Positions 44,665-56,345 of a DNA stretch of 64,000 nucleotides are shown here, one piece after another. Made by a program: the position numbers and the translations under genes. The stretch lies in NCBI GenBank assembly GCA_963932145.1, contig OZ010574.1, forward strand, positions 81,522,298-81,586,297. Reading direction: 5' to 3'. A model generated the notes under the pieces. That model was not told the DNA's origin. It saw only the letters and a list, made by a program, of their open reading frames with translations, and ran no database searches. Position 1 is the stretch's first letter. Each line of letters opens with the position of its first letter. This DNA comes from Acanthosepion lycidas. Lineage: Eukaryota; Mollusca; Cephalopoda; Sepiida; Sepiidae.

Positions 44665-44830
44665 ACCAGAAATACTTTGTATTAAAAAAAAATTATTACC
44701 AACAATACATTTTTTGAAAAAAACAAAATTACCAGCGAAGGAAAATTATTACCAGAGATAGATTTTTTGAAAAAAAATATTACCAACAATGAAAATTTTG
44801 TCGGTAATAAATAACCCATTGAGGATGATA
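44665..44830 (-). repeat. monomer array upstream of R1, copy 2
   Basis: Four to five degenerate copies of a unit with 'attaccaacaatacatttt' separated by A-runs. Confidence 0.65.
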
Positions 44831-45289
44831 TGCCGTAAAACAAAACAAAAAAATCTCTTTTGTTACGTCTTCGCGTAAGGTCTATAACCTAAAGAGGAAG
44901 AGCCTCCACTTCCACCCGATAAATAAGGAGGTCTTTTATTTGATCTAGAAATGTATACATGGGTTCTATTGTTAGCAAAAGGCATACAACCAGATTTTAA
45001 TTCCTTATTTTTATTTTATAGAATAAATATTTACTCGTCCGATAGAGATGGATAACGGTATCTCTATTTCAACTAAGTCTATTCACGTTGTCTCACACCA
45101 TTTAATGAAGGACACTATGACTCAAAAACAATTATTCACACACGAAACAAACATTAGGACTTTCATCCACAAATACTGTAAAATTATTCACACACCTACG
45201 CACTAAATTTTGTCTCTGAACTTATGGCATCACTTTTATTCAATTTCTGTCTATATTTCTGAGATGAGGTATTACAATTATTTACACTA

Positions 45290-45830
45290 CTTACATTGTT
45301 CGGACTGTTATCCTCATCTTGTTTTGAGATATTTGTTGTGACATATGAACAAGAAATGGTCAGTATTAGCAGTACCCTACAACATAACAACTACCCTGGG
45401 TACATGGCAGCAGATCCGACAAACTGGGATAGGGGGGTACAAGAGGATAACAACAGTCAGAAAACAATCTGCCTACCCTATGTGAAAGGATTATCGGAAA
45501 AAATACAAAAGATCTGTGGTCCATATAACATCAGGACGACCTTCAAAAGTGCTTCAACACTTCGCAGACACCTCTTCCATAGAGGAGAACATGACTAAGG
45601 ACTGTGTGTACGCCATTCTGTGCAGCTGCAAGAACATCATAAAGTCGTAAAACGAGGGGAAATAAATAAATAAAAAAAAAATCAGGCGTGGCAGAACAGA
45701 TATAGAGGAAAAAGTTAGATCCCCGCCCCTTTTGCAGAATGAGATTGAAATAATAGACAGAGAACAGTGGTAAACAAAAGCTTGGATAATTGAGTTAAAG
45801 GAAGATAATTGAGTCATTCGGAAGAACTAT
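45290..45830 (+). pseudogene. Penelope C-terminal fragment
   Basis: 'ICLPYVKGLSEKIQKICGPY' and 'IRTTFKSASTLRRHLF' (45465-45580) are the connector just before GIY-YIG in Neptune/Coprina-type Penelope proteins. 'MTKDCVYAILCSCKN' (about 45592-45636) is the first GIY strand with its Cys pair. The frame then breaks, but pieces such as 'VDELKGSVRN' can be followed to about 45860. RT is absent. A hammerhead-like motif follows at 45878, as expected for the 3' terminal repeat. Confidence 0.8.
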
Positions 45831-45877
45831 TTACACCGGTGGACGAATTAAAGGGTTCGGTTCGAAATTCCAATCAC

Positions 45878-45910
45878 CTGAAGAGGGCAGGAGCATACAA
45901 CGGCCGAAAC
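45878..45910 (+). ncRNA. hammerhead ribozyme-like motif
   Basis: CTGAAGA (45878-45884), a weak stem with GGGC and GGCC sides, GAAA (45906-45909), then CGTCGTGAA. It stands directly 3' of a Penelope C-terminal fragment on the same strand. The core boxes match consensus; stem II is imperfect. Confidence 0.5.
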
Positions 45911-46119
45911 GTCGTGAATATGGCAAGAAAGATGAAGGCAACGGTAAATAGTGTAAATTATATAAAAAAATTTGGGGCTAAATGCATCTTTTTTCAGCAT
46001 CACTGTTCAGTGATAGAAGGAAGCATACCTTCATTTCCTGTCTCATTTTCTATCAGGTCGACTACTTCAGTAGTAAGAGGATATATGTTCATATTTATCT
46101 TTATTTAGTCCCAGTGAGC

Positions 46120-46430
46120 TACTAATTACCGGTCGAAGACTATTATTAGCGGATTAACATGGTCAAAATGTAATAAGGAAATGATAATTGTTTAATAGTG
46201 CGAAGAAAATATGAGAACCTATATATAATTTATTACGAGATAACAAAAAGGAGATTGATTGATTGATTTGTTTTTTTTTTATCAGCCCTTTGTAGGTTAT
46301 TTAAAGCCAGAAAATATCTTTAGGTTGTAAGAATTTTTGGTTTGGTTTGGTTTGGTTCGTTCTACGATATATCAACCTCAATGGAACCTCAATGGGTTAT
46401 TTAATACCGAGAACTTTTTTTTTTTTTACT
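46120..46430. other. non-coding stretch
   Basis: AT-rich, with a short (TTGGT)n-like tract near 46340. No gene. Confidence 0.4.
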
Positions 46431-46431
46431 G

Positions 46432-46720
46432 GTAATTTTATTTTTTTTCAAAAATGTATTGCTGATAATATAATATTTTAAAAAATGATTTGCTGGTAAT
46501 ATTTCTTCTTTTTTTTTTTTTCAAAAATGTATTGCTGACAATTTTTTTTTTTCGAAAATGTATTGCTGGTAATTTTTTTAAATGTATTGCTGGTAATTTT
46601 TTAAATGTATTGCTGGTAATATCTTTTGGTTTCAAAAATGCATTACAGGCAATATTCTTTTTTTTTCAAAAGTCTATTGCTGGTAATAATTTAAAAAAAA
46701 ATATTGTTGGTCTTAAAACA
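46432..46720 (+). repeat. monomer array upstream of R1, copy 3
   Basis: At least eight copies of 'aaatgtattgctggtaat' separated by T-runs, at spacings of about 23-43 bp (near 46456, 46487, 46529, 46559, 46583, 46606, 46639 and 46672). The clearest of the three arrays. Confidence 0.85.
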
Positions 46721-46728
46721 TATATTTA

Positions 46729-46951
46729 CACTTTCATAGTGTTTTGACCCCAGTTTGGGAGTTAATTATTTGCTCATATCTGCAACCCTAACAGGTGCTA
46801 CCACCCCAAGTCAGGGTGACCTGGGAACACCAGCAATTAAGAGGTGGTTCCACGCTCCTCAAAATCTCCAGATCAGGGTCCTTGCTGCTGGATGTAGTTT
46901 ATCGTCATACCCAGGACGTGTGGATGTAGTTTATCGTTATACTCAGAACGC
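46729..46951 (+). repeat. repeat block R1, copy 3
   Basis: Inverse orientation to copies 1 and 2 and directly after its monomer array. 'aattaagaggtggttccac' and 'gatgtagtttatcgtcatac' are shared; the latter is tandemly doubled at the end. Confidence 0.8.
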
Positions 46952-47799
46952 CTCGCTGATAATAGTGGTGGTGGTGGGTCTTACCCCCTCTGCAGAGCCA
47001 CGGTTGGCGTATTCTGAAGCCCTAACCGACAGGGCGCAGAGAAACCTTGGGCATAATAAAGATTTACTGATACAAGTTTTACTAATTTAGCCTTAGCAGG
47101 GGGGTGGGGAGAGGTGGATTCATATCTTTTCGAAGGTCTTAAGTAAGTGAATATAATGAACCTGATTGGAAATGGGATTCGGTTCTCCGATTTTCAATTC
47201 TGAGTCGTTATCAATACACTACACACACATCTATAGCTTACAGAACCTGGTTCAAAAGTAGAACCTTCATTACAGACAAACACCCGAAGAAAAGGTGATA
47301 AAAATCCATGACAGTAAGAATGACTTCTGGCCCCAGACAGTAGATTTTTAGAAAATAAGAATTACGCTATCCAATTTTATCGTGAGAATATTTCTAAGCC
47401 AAACAATACATGTAAATTTTATTAACCAATCATAAGCCCAAATCATGTCAATAAAAATTCAACTACAAACATTTTCCACGATCATATCTGACAACATGAA
47501 AACGTATAAAAGATAAAAATATAGTTCTCTCTAGGGGAGTGATCGCAAACTCACTCACACTCAAGCACAACTCTTTCGTCTTTTCTTTTGCACTCAAAAA
47601 TTCGTGAACATTCTGTACAAAAGCTTCTAGCGTTCTCTTATAGAATATTGACTACTGAACAACTTTATGAAGAATTTTTTGTGTCCTTTTTAAAATAATT
47701 TCACAAGACACAGGTGGTTACTCAATGTGAAAGAATTTGAAAAAGAAAAAAAAAACATTATTAAAGAGAGAGAACAATAAAGGAAGAGGAATTAAAAAG
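46952..47799. other. non-coding stretch
   Basis: No gene recognised. 46970-47060 has moderate GC and may be part of the R1-linked repeat. Confidence 0.4.
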
Positions 47800-48520
47800 A
47801 CAAAAAAATAACGGTTGACATTGCATTTAAATTTTTGAAAATCAAATTTGATTGTATTTTATTCCGTGCTAATAAAATATATACTTGACAAACACAGTGG
47901 ATAAATAAGTAAAGGTTTATTGTAAAAACCAATACAAATAAGAATAAAGGTAAGTTATGCACAGGGTCGTCGCAAGTCAATCCAGTAGTAAGGGCCGGTA
48001 GTTCTCGCGTAAGTCTGAGAACATATCCCAGCTAGACAATATTTACTTGCCCCCCCCCCCCGGGTAGATATGGCACAAGGCCGAGTTTAATGTGGGTCAT
48101 CTGAGCCCGTAGGCTCGGCCAAAATTTCCCCGTAGAACCCGCATAAACGGGTTTGGGTCTGTCTACTTCTCCGGACGAGACTCTACGCCTCGGCACAGGC
48201 TCGTCCGGGTTACTCTCTGCCTTTGGACAGAGAGTTCGACAGTACAGCTGGAAAGAATTCAGCAAGAGTATCTAGCAACTGCCCCACGCAGTCACATGTG
48301 GCATAAGGTCGAATTTAATGTGGGGTTCCCGAGCTCGTAGACTCAGCCAAAAATCCCTGTAGACCCCACATAAACGGGAACAAGATTCTGCCCTTCGGTA
48401 TAGACTCGTCCGTGTTCCTCAGAGGCAGAGAGTTCGACCAGCACAGCAGAAAAAGATTTCGGCTAGACACTATAGTCCGTTTACTTAGAGATACTTATAG
48501 GTAGTTACTACCTATAGTGT
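47800..48520. repeat. diverged relatives of the 36-kb satellite
   Basis: Two units with 'atatggcacaaggccgag' (48069) and 'atgtggcataaggtcgaa' (48296). Each is followed by the 'gagcccgtaggctcggcc' type inverted repeat, 'cataaacggg' and 'cagagagttcgac', in the order of the 253-bp unit at 35985-38090. Period about 230 bp. A (C)n run precedes them. This shows the unit exists outside the fold-back arm. Confidence 0.8.
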
Positions 48521-48705
48521 AGTCAATCATGGGGGTGACAGGTTATTCCATTACATCAGATTGGAAAGCAAGAAGCCGGAAGATATTTCCATCAGCGAGA
48601 AGTGCGAGCGAAGACACTGTTCGTATAGAACTTACAGTTACAGCTAACAATTTCAACTGTAAAATGATGAGACCTAACTGGTAGTCTAGTACTGTGCTTA
48701 AATTC

Positions 48706-49010
48706 TTAAAGTCGAGGTATCGAAAAGGAAAGCTTATCAGAACAATTACTACGAAAATATTTATAGAAAAGGCAAAAGGAAGCTACGTTACGGTAGTGAG
48801 AAAGTGACTGAAGCCGATATGCCATATCAGGATCGATAATATTGCGTATTGTTCTTTGGATTTTATCAAAAATCTCTAAATACATAGAAGAAGCACTCGA
48901 TGAGATGTAATAGCAATATTCAGTACATAGACGAATGGTCGCTTTATAAATGTTTAAGTTAGGTTTTTGGTGAGAAAAACCTGTCGAGTACAAGATGAAT
49001 GAACCAACTT
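48706..49010 (-). pseudogene. LINE C-terminal fragment (jockey/CR1-like)
   Basis: 'LNIYKATIRLCTEYCYYISS' and 'LEIFDKIQRTIRNII' correspond to 'LHIYKSTIRPCMEYCCHIWS' and 'LGVLDRLQRRICNII' of the copy at 50300-51316. Truncated at both ends. Confidence 0.8.
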
Positions 49011-50296
49011 TCCTTTGTTTTTTTTTGTTTTTTTTTTTAATTCAAACAGCTTTTATTCGACTCTAGAAACTTGCGATCAACTCTTTATTTTATGAAACGT
49101 TCTTTTTCTTGTCTAAAGAATAATTTTCAAAGATATTTCAATGTGTAACATTTTGTTTTAATATCAATATGTTGTTAGTATTTTAAAATTATATACTTAT
49201 TCCCAAGTTTCCGTCTAGTTCGATCTTTCCTTTTCAACAAATTATCAATGTTGTTAAGTGAAAGTGAAATCCCAAAGAAATCAATTCGCTTATTTTCTTC
49301 GCGTGCATAATTATACACAGGTGTAGCAGCCACTATTCCCTGTTTGGCTAGACACGCCTGCGTTAAAAAAATGAGTAGTATCTGTCCATTTTAGCATTAT
49401 GGCAAGTCGATACTATGATAAGTATCGCTTTGTGCATTTTCAGTGTGTCTTAAAAGACAATATGGCGCATGTGCAGCGCGAATTAAAAAAAAACTGGTCT
49501 TGATACAGGCAATGCCACGAACAAGAAAAGAAACAGATCTCCACGCACCCAGAACACAACTCTAAACCCCCATTCACTCACTCTCCTCACTCAACAACAA
49601 AGTAAATTCAAATATTCTTTTTTTTTTTACAGCTACTATTATAAGGACTTTCCTAAAATTTACACACTCTTTCAAGAGACAGATACTAGAGACACTCCCT
49701 ATTCTAAAATTTCCCGAGAGAGTAAAAAAATTGTTTTATTCGTTTGTTCATATAATTTCTTCCAAGCAACCTCAGCGCCATAAGCTTTTTGTTCAACATA
49801 TGAGATTCTCTCAACAATACATCAAAGGTTAGAAAAACAACACAGGCAACTAATACACCGCACTACTGAACGAATTATTAGTACAAGTAAAGCATGTATA
49901 TTTAAAGTTAGAATTCTTACCCAATAATTAAATTCACTGCAAAATAATGTTAGTTAACTTTTCGCCGTGTTCAAATATTTCACAAGTTCGTGCTCATTTA
50001 AAACTATTACCTCTGTTTTACACACACACACACACACAGACAGACAGACACACACACACAAACCTATCTCTCTCTCTCTCTCCCTCTCGAAAGAAAGAAA
50101 GAAAGAATGTGGAGGTAAATGCAATGGATAGTTGCAAAAATGAGAACTCGGAGAATCGAGTTCGACTTCGAGTCGTTACATCTATTTGCGCGCAAACACC
50201 ATTGGGAAACACATGAATCTTCTCCCCACACCCTCAACTATGTAAGCCAGCCAGATCTCTTTAGCCGTGGTTGGCAAACAAGCTAGGAGAAAGACA
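49011..50296. other. AT-rich non-coding stretch
   Basis: Holds a CA/CAGA/TC/GAAA compound microsatellite at 50020-50107. No gene. Confidence 0.45.
50020..50107. repeat. compound microsatellite (CA, CAGA, TC, GAAA)
   Basis: Seen directly. Confidence 0.9.
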
Positions 50297-50299
50297 ACT

Positions 50300-51316
50300 A
50301 TAATTTTTTTTTAAACGTTTCACCCCAAGCAAGGCGGGAAGCCACTGGGACGAAAGAGCAGATAGGAGTGATAGAAGAAAGGATGAGGAGAAGGATAGTG
50401 GATAGATCAAGGCAACTGGAGATGTCGATTGACATTACATTTGAATAGCTGAAGATTATAGCTTTCAGGGAAACTGGAATAGGGAAGGGAGTTCCACAAG
50501 CGAGAGGTGCGAGACATGAAGCTGTTGGAGTAGAAGAGACGGCTACATTTAGGAGTTTCGACAGTGAAAGGGTGAGAGCGGAATGCCAGCCTCGTGAAGT
50601 TTGGGAACCAGCGAATGCAGCTCCTCGGAGCAATTACCATGAAAGTATTTGTAAAACAGACAGAGACAGAGGCGACGTCGCGTCTGTGAGAAAGTGACTG
50701 TAGACGAGATGTCAGAGTAGTGCCAATTATATTGCATATCCGCCTCTGGAGCCTATCAAGAACCCCGAGGCAAACAGAAGGGGCACCAGACCATATATGG
50801 CAGCAATACTCCATGCAAGGGCGAATTGTTGATTTGTAGATATGGAGGATCGATTTCAGGGAGAAAAATTTCCTGGCGCGGACCAGGGAGCCAACTTTCC
50901 TTGCGGTGGACAAAGCAATTGACTCAATGTATTTGTTCCATCTCAGGTCAGCAGTCAACGTGAGACCGAGCAGCCGCAGAGAGTTGCTCTCGAGAAGTTG
51001 AGCGTCAGACATTCTAATGGAGGGCAGGGAAGGATCACTGTGGTGATTAATAGAGAGCAGTTTTGTTTTTGAAGCATTAAAGTTGACCAGCCAATTCCTG
51101 CCCCAGTTCACAACCGATTGGAGGTCCTTTTCGAGACGCACGGCCTGGTTAGTTTTGTCAGCGGCATTAGATTTGCTTTTGAGGCAGGGGTAAATTGTGG
51201 TGTCATCCGAGTAGATACCGACTTGGGAATATATGGCGTCAGGAAAGTCATTTATGTAGATAAGGAATAGAGTGGGGCCTAGGATGGAGCCTTGAGGAAC
51301 ACCTGCGTTCGTGGGA
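50300..51316 (-). pseudogene. LINE RT 3' half (jockey/CR1-like), best copy
   Basis: On the minus strand the frame is open from about 51316 to 50407 (about 300 codons). It starts inside RT: 'NAGVPQGSILGPTLFLIYIN', 'DFPDAIYSQVGIYSDDTTIY' (YSDD in place of YADD, catalytic Asp pair kept) and 'VNWGRNWLVNFNASKTKLLS'. Then come 'RLLGLTLTADLRWNKYIESI', 'HIYKSTIRPCMEYCCHIWS' and the C-terminal 'SRTSRLWNSLPYSSFPESYN'. The 3' UTR ends with 'ttgcttggggtgaaac' and A-run. 5' truncation at a TA tract (51320) is the usual LINE outcome. The long open frame suggests a younger copy than those at 9041, 16160 and 48706. Confidence 0.9.
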
Positions 51317-51484
51317 TAGAAACATATATATATAGTTTAAAATTTTCAATATTTATTGGTGGATAGTGCTCAATATTGGAGATAGAGTGCACATAGAGAG
51401 AGACAGTTTTTATATATTAATTATCACTATAAGTATCAGTTTCACGCTTAAATGTGATCTTCAGTAACCTGCAGTCACCATTCA

Positions 51485-51620
51485 CATGTCCACTCTATAT
51501 ATACATGTGTGCGCGTATATGTGTATGCGTGTGTGTGCGCGTGTATCCGTGTATATATGTCTGCATTATTTATATCTATCTATCTATCTATCTATCGATC
51601 GATCGATCGATCTATCTAGA
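51485..51620. repeat. TG/TATC/GATC microsatellite cluster
   Basis: TG-rich stretch, then (TATC)n, (GATC)n and TATC again. The GATC part gives an unusual cluster of Dpn/Sau3A-type sites. Confidence 0.9.
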
Positions 51621-51864
51621 GCAAGAAACAATATCACAGTAACAATAGAAACACAAGCCATTAAGAAGGAAACATGAAGATAGCTGGAGGGTACAGGATA
51701 TAAATGCATTTATTTAGGACAATGTGAATCTGGATTTGTCAGATGAAACATTGTCATTATTCATTTTTATTAATATTTTAAAACTTTTTGTTTCTTTTAT
51801 AGCAATTTTTAGGTCTTTTTTTATATTCTGTGACCGGTAAGCAAACGGAGCAGAAATAAGTATA

Positions 51865-52265
51865 TGCTGGATAATTTTCTCACAGACGAAGGGAAGTGCT
51901 GAGACAACAGAAATGTGGTTCGACAAAATGATTCTGAGAATGCCGTAAAGAGAGTATGTATACAACGAGGAAGTTTTAAGAGAATTTTAAAAAAGGGACA
52001 CTTATACTCAGAAAGAGTCTAGGACACATAATGAGGAAAAATGCTTGGAAAATTAGAAACTCACCTGACATATTTAAGATAAGAGGGACAGAGGGGAACA
52101 GCGAGAAACCAGGCCTAATGACCGACTGTAAATGGATGGCAGAACAGGAAGTAAGATGACAGTAGAGAGGCAAATATTGCTAAGAGCTACAAAGGATAGG
52201 AATTGTGGAGAGATATGATCGTCCACATCCTGAAGAAGAAGAAGAAGAAGAAGAAGAAGAAGAAT
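51865..52265 (+). pseudogene. LINE 3' end with (GAA)n tail
   Basis: Pieces across frames: 'EMWFDKMILRMP', 'YNEEVLREF', 'LGHIMRKNAWKIRN', 'DCKWMAEQEV', 'RQILLRATKDR' and 'GERYDR'. This is the conserved C-terminal end of an RTE/L1-like LINE protein ('...F.GHIMR...', '...LLRATKDRKLWR.MI...'). It ends directly in a (GAA)n tract (52229-52264), which would be the 3' tail repeat. Upstream parts are missing. Confidence 0.75.
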
Positions 52266-53539
52266 TATGTGCTATAAAAATGGATGGTTTGTATAAGATC
52301 CGCTTTCATGTCATTTGTTGGATTGTTGACATTAACATCAAAATATTTTATCGAAAGATCTTACACCTGCTGATATTGAATTTAAAGTTTCATTTTTCCT
52401 TCTTCGTGATATAAAATTATATGAAAGAATGAAGGAAAAGATTTCCTAAAGATTATCCAAACCTCTCAGTTGTTGCTTTCGTTTTTCTACGTTTTTAAGG
52501 AACGTTGCATAACAAAATATTTTCTATCAAAGCTATAATTTTCACATCGCTTTTTTTCACAAACAAAATTATTTTCGCCGCATGAAGGAAATATTTGTTT
52601 ATTATCACTTTTCCTATTCAACATCCTTAAAAATACCGCCATGTTGATTTAACTTCTTCCACTCCACCAAGTGTATAGACCGTCAACTAAAGATCAGGGC
52701 TCTATACGTTTCTGAAGAATTTTTAAAGAGTGGAAGTGCAAATCCTATGTTCAATCCTCCTGTGTCCCATCAATGCTTGGGAACTCTCCCGGATGAGTTA
52801 CCATCTCCAGAGCTATTAAAAATGATGAAGGAATTGAGAATTAAAAAATTGTGTAACTCCAATCTTATAAGGGGTGAGAATCTGCTTTTGTCATCCAGAC
52901 CTTAAAGATTGACTACTATCACTGTACCACAGCTATCTGACAGACCCTAAATATACAGACATATATTTACTAAGTCCAACTTAATTCGACACAAATCCGA
53001 ATGTAGAAAAATAGCAAGCAAACAGATGTAATTCTACCTGAATTTCTGAGATAACGCATTATTATGTGATGGAAACAGTGGTTATAATTGTAGTAGAACG
53101 ACTAAAAAACAATAGACTTACTGGTCGGTGCCAAAAAAGACACCGAATAGGCTGTGCCCGGTTTGGAAGCGACAATAGCAACAACAACAAAGTAAAAATA
53201 ATAATAATAATACTGATAATAATGATAATAAAAAATGACGTCTTCTCATAGAAATGGCAATGTCAACAAATGAATAAAGAATATGGCAAAATTTCTGCAA
53301 ACAAAATGCATATACTTACTATCTTGTCTTACAATGTGTTTTGGGTAAGGGATTGGAGTGAAAAAGGCAATAATCATAATTCCTCCATTTTTTTATGGTG
53401 AATATTTGAATATTCATACGATTCTTCAGTAGAAATGAAAAAGGGTGAACCTTTATCACTTCAGATAATGAAAATAAATTTTGCTGTCGTAGATACGAGG
53501 TTTGTAGCTAGAACGGTTGTCAAGTGCCACCCACGCACA
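52266..53539. other. non-coding stretch
   Basis: No gene. A/T-rich with an (AAT)n-like tract at 53190-53235. The segment 52640-52880 has higher GC and protein-like hexamers but no frame I recognise. Confidence 0.4.
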
Positions 53540-53815
53540 CTTTTTCTACAACTTTATGATACACTCCTTTATTCGAATTGGTATTTTCATATTGGTATAT
53601 TGACTCTTATAGTCACAATGTTTCGGCCGTTTTACTCTCCGGCCTTGTTCAGGTATCTGTTGTATTCTATAAAATTCTCGGAATTTCGAACCAAACACTT
53701 TATTCAAGTTAGATTGCTCCCATTCCACTGTTTGTGCCAAGTGAGCGGTAACTCTTGTTAGTTCATTTAGCCAATTCGTCTTTTGGGTGAAGTTTTCGCT
53801 CGTTTCTCTCATATA
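53540..53815 (-). pseudogene. Penelope-like terminal relic with hammerhead
   Basis: A minus-strand frame of 88 codons runs over a hammerhead-like motif, so it is probably not coding. The whole block resembles the region around other Penelope hammerheads here ('ggccgaaac' after a CTGAA box). No RT or GIY-YIG piece is attached. Confidence 0.35.
53621..53652 (-). ncRNA. hammerhead-like motif, core base lost
   Basis: Minus strand: CTGAACA (53652-53646; expected CTGANGA, so the core G is C), a 5-bp stem GGCCG/CGGCC (53644-53640, 53629-53625) and GAAA (53624-53621). Good stem II but an inactivating core change. Confidence 0.45.
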
Positions 53816-55261
53816 TGGATTTTACTACCTGATCTCAAGATTGAACACACGGCCATTAGGCAACTTGCATTCAATCAATCAATCCGTATATCTATTAAGC
53901 CAATGGCGTAGTAAATTTTGGTGCTCAAGTTTCAAAAGAATCGAATTCAACATTTTCAAAAGAAATGAAACACGTGGAGGAATTTTATACATATACTTTT
54001 TATATAAAGAACAGTTCGAAAAGTGATAAAATATATTTGTGCGTACACATATCTGAAGAAGGAAGAAAAACATTATATGTGTTGTTATTAGAAGATTTGT
54101 GTATGCATGTGTGTGCGCGCATGCGTGCCACGTAGCTGGGTATAAAATTTAGCAGTCAGCCGCACGGTGAAATAATTTTCCTCGAAAGTGACAAGACGCG
54201 CACTGTACCTGGCGCATTGTAGAATGAAAAGAGAAATATAGGATTGTATTTCCTTCTTTATATTGTCCTGTACAGAATACCACCTAGCGCGCGTCCTGGT
54301 AGAGTTTTCTTCATTATAGTATAAAAATATTACTTAAATATATTAGGCTTGGTTCAGCCGCAGTTGATTATGGCCACACCCAACTAGTTGGGTGTCATAC
54401 ATAAATTGGTTAATGTATTTTCTTTTCTGACCAAAAACTTCTATTGTCCAATTCTAATAAATTCTTTAATCTTCCAAGTGATTTGAAAAATCAACATCAG
54501 AAGTTTTGAATCATGACTGGTTCTGACTACTAACCGCTAGCAGTATAGAGAAATGTACAATCATAAATACGATAGGGAAACACTCAAAATGAATACTATT
54601 AAGTAAATGGCACTGTACCGGAAATATTAAAGTCATAATAGGTGAGTGGATATATTAAAGTTTCCTCTGATAAGGGTTTAAGAATTAATATACAATTTCA
54701 TACACTTAACATATTGTCTGAGCCAACTAAATAGAAAGAATGCAAAAATGGTGAATGAAGGCGTGCATGTAGAAAGATTGTGAGCGACTTGCATTTAAGA
54801 AGAGTTGTCAGATATGCTTCTGCGCAGTCCTCTAAGTTCATAAAGCACTGTAAGCTTTGTACAATTCTGTTGTATTTGATGCGACATTAACTTAATGATT
54901 AAGTTCGCTAGGAATTAATAGGTCTTCAGAGGGGAACAAGACACATCTCTAAGGATTCAAATCAGTAAAGAAAAAGAGGCTGTATCTTTCGCGCCCTTTT
55001 CTCATACATTGCATTGACAATGCCATCTAGTAGTCGTTAGCCGAAATGATTTAGTAGACAAGTAAGGTAATCCGAGAGCAATATTAAACAAAGTTGTTAA
55101 GACAGTTGATAATATATGAGAATAAAATATTTTTCCTTAACAGAAAACAAAAGTTAAACTTGGTTATATTTTTCGTGTTTAGTTTAACAATTAATTATTT
55201 AAATTAATGATACGATAATTCAGAACTATAATATATCGTACAATAGAACAAAGGGGATTAA
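53816..55261. other. non-coding stretch
   Basis: No gene. Around 54990-55090 there is a possible second copy of the repeat at 270-350 ('aatgccatcta.t.gt.gtta'). Confidence 0.4.
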
Positions 55262-55530
55262 AGCTTTTCTTCAGGAAAGGCATATTGAGATGGGCAGCAA
55301 ACACCCCGGATCTAAATACAACTGAAAATTTATGGTAGAAATTTAAAATGGCCCATGAGAAGGATTCACGTATCAAAAAAGATTTATTAACTACCATTCC
55401 GGAAAGCTGGAACGACTTTGATAAAGAATATTGTTTTAAATTACAGAAATCCATACCTGAGAGAATTAAGGCTGTTATGAAAGTTGACGAACGGCAATTA
55501 AGTATTAATTCTTATGTTTTTTGTTGATAA
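55262..55530 (+). pseudogene. Tc1-like transposase C-terminus
   Basis: 'GILRWAANTPDLNTTENLW' (about 55278-55335) holds the DLNxxENLW motif whose Glu is the third catalytic residue of DD34E. Then 'KFKMAHEKDSRIKKDLLTTI', 'PESWNDFDKEYCFKLQKSIP' and 'RIKAVMK' follow, the usual Tc1 ending. A stop lies after ENLW. The N-terminal two thirds are missing. Cut-and-paste transposase family; dead copy. Confidence 0.8.
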
Positions 55531-55810
55531 TTCCATAATTTTATTCCGTCAATACTAGTTTTTTCCATAATATTTGACTTGGAAAAGTATTACATTAATT
55601 CAAATAATGCAATCGAGTTTGTTTAAGATACATTGTATGAAACCAGAATGATCAACTATTAAATAAAAATGTTTTGTTTATCTGGAATTAGTTTATTTGC
55701 TGCTAAATAAGAAAAAAAAATATGATGACTCTCCTTTAAGTGTGCTAATTCCATAATTTTTCCCAAGGGTAGTGTTGTGATATATTCTATGATGTGTTGA
55801 CCTTTTTCTT

Positions 55811-55814
<4 letters not shown>

Positions 55815-55883
<69 letters not shown>
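55815..55883. repeat. (TA)n microsatellite
   Basis: About 34 TA units. Confidence 0.95.
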
Positions 55884-55887
<4 letters not shown>

Positions 55888-55905
55888 ACAAAATAAATTA
55901 AAAAT

Positions 55906-55955
55906 AACAACATGTCGGATTTAATCCATTTCCTATTAAATCCGACATGTTGTTA
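55906..55955. repeat. hairpin, 20-bp perfect arms
   Basis: 'aacaacatgtcggatttaat' and its inverse complement 'attaaatccgacatgttgtt' are separated by 8-9 bases. Sits between two long TA tracts. Confidence 0.9.
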
Positions 55956-55970
55956 TATGTAATTTAATCC

Positions 55971-55975
<5 letters not shown>

Positions 55976-56027
<52 letters not shown>
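55976..56027. repeat. (TA)n microsatellite
   Basis: About 26 TA units. Confidence 0.95.
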
Positions 56028-56030
<3 letters not shown>

Positions 56031-56145
56031 AGGTGAATGAAAAGTAACTCCCTATTTTATGTATGATGGACACTTCCATCTTATAATTTTGACAAGACAG
56101 AAGAGTCCATCATACATAAAATAGGGAGTTACTTTTCAATCACCC
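56031..56145. mobile_element. palindromic MITE remnant
   Basis: The left arm 56031-56072 ('ggtgaatgaaaagtaactcc'...) and right arm 56104-56145 pair over about 42 bp with few mismatches, around a 31-base spacer. The ends and size suggest a mariner-type miniature element. Confidence 0.65.
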
Positions 56146-56150
56146 TTTTA

Positions 56151-56340
<190 letters not shown>

Positions 56341-56345
56341 ATCAG

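Noticed and set aside
45296..45598. 100-codon ORF as a separate host gene
   Set aside because: The residues match the connector and GIY-YIG start of Penelope-like proteins and continue in another frame.
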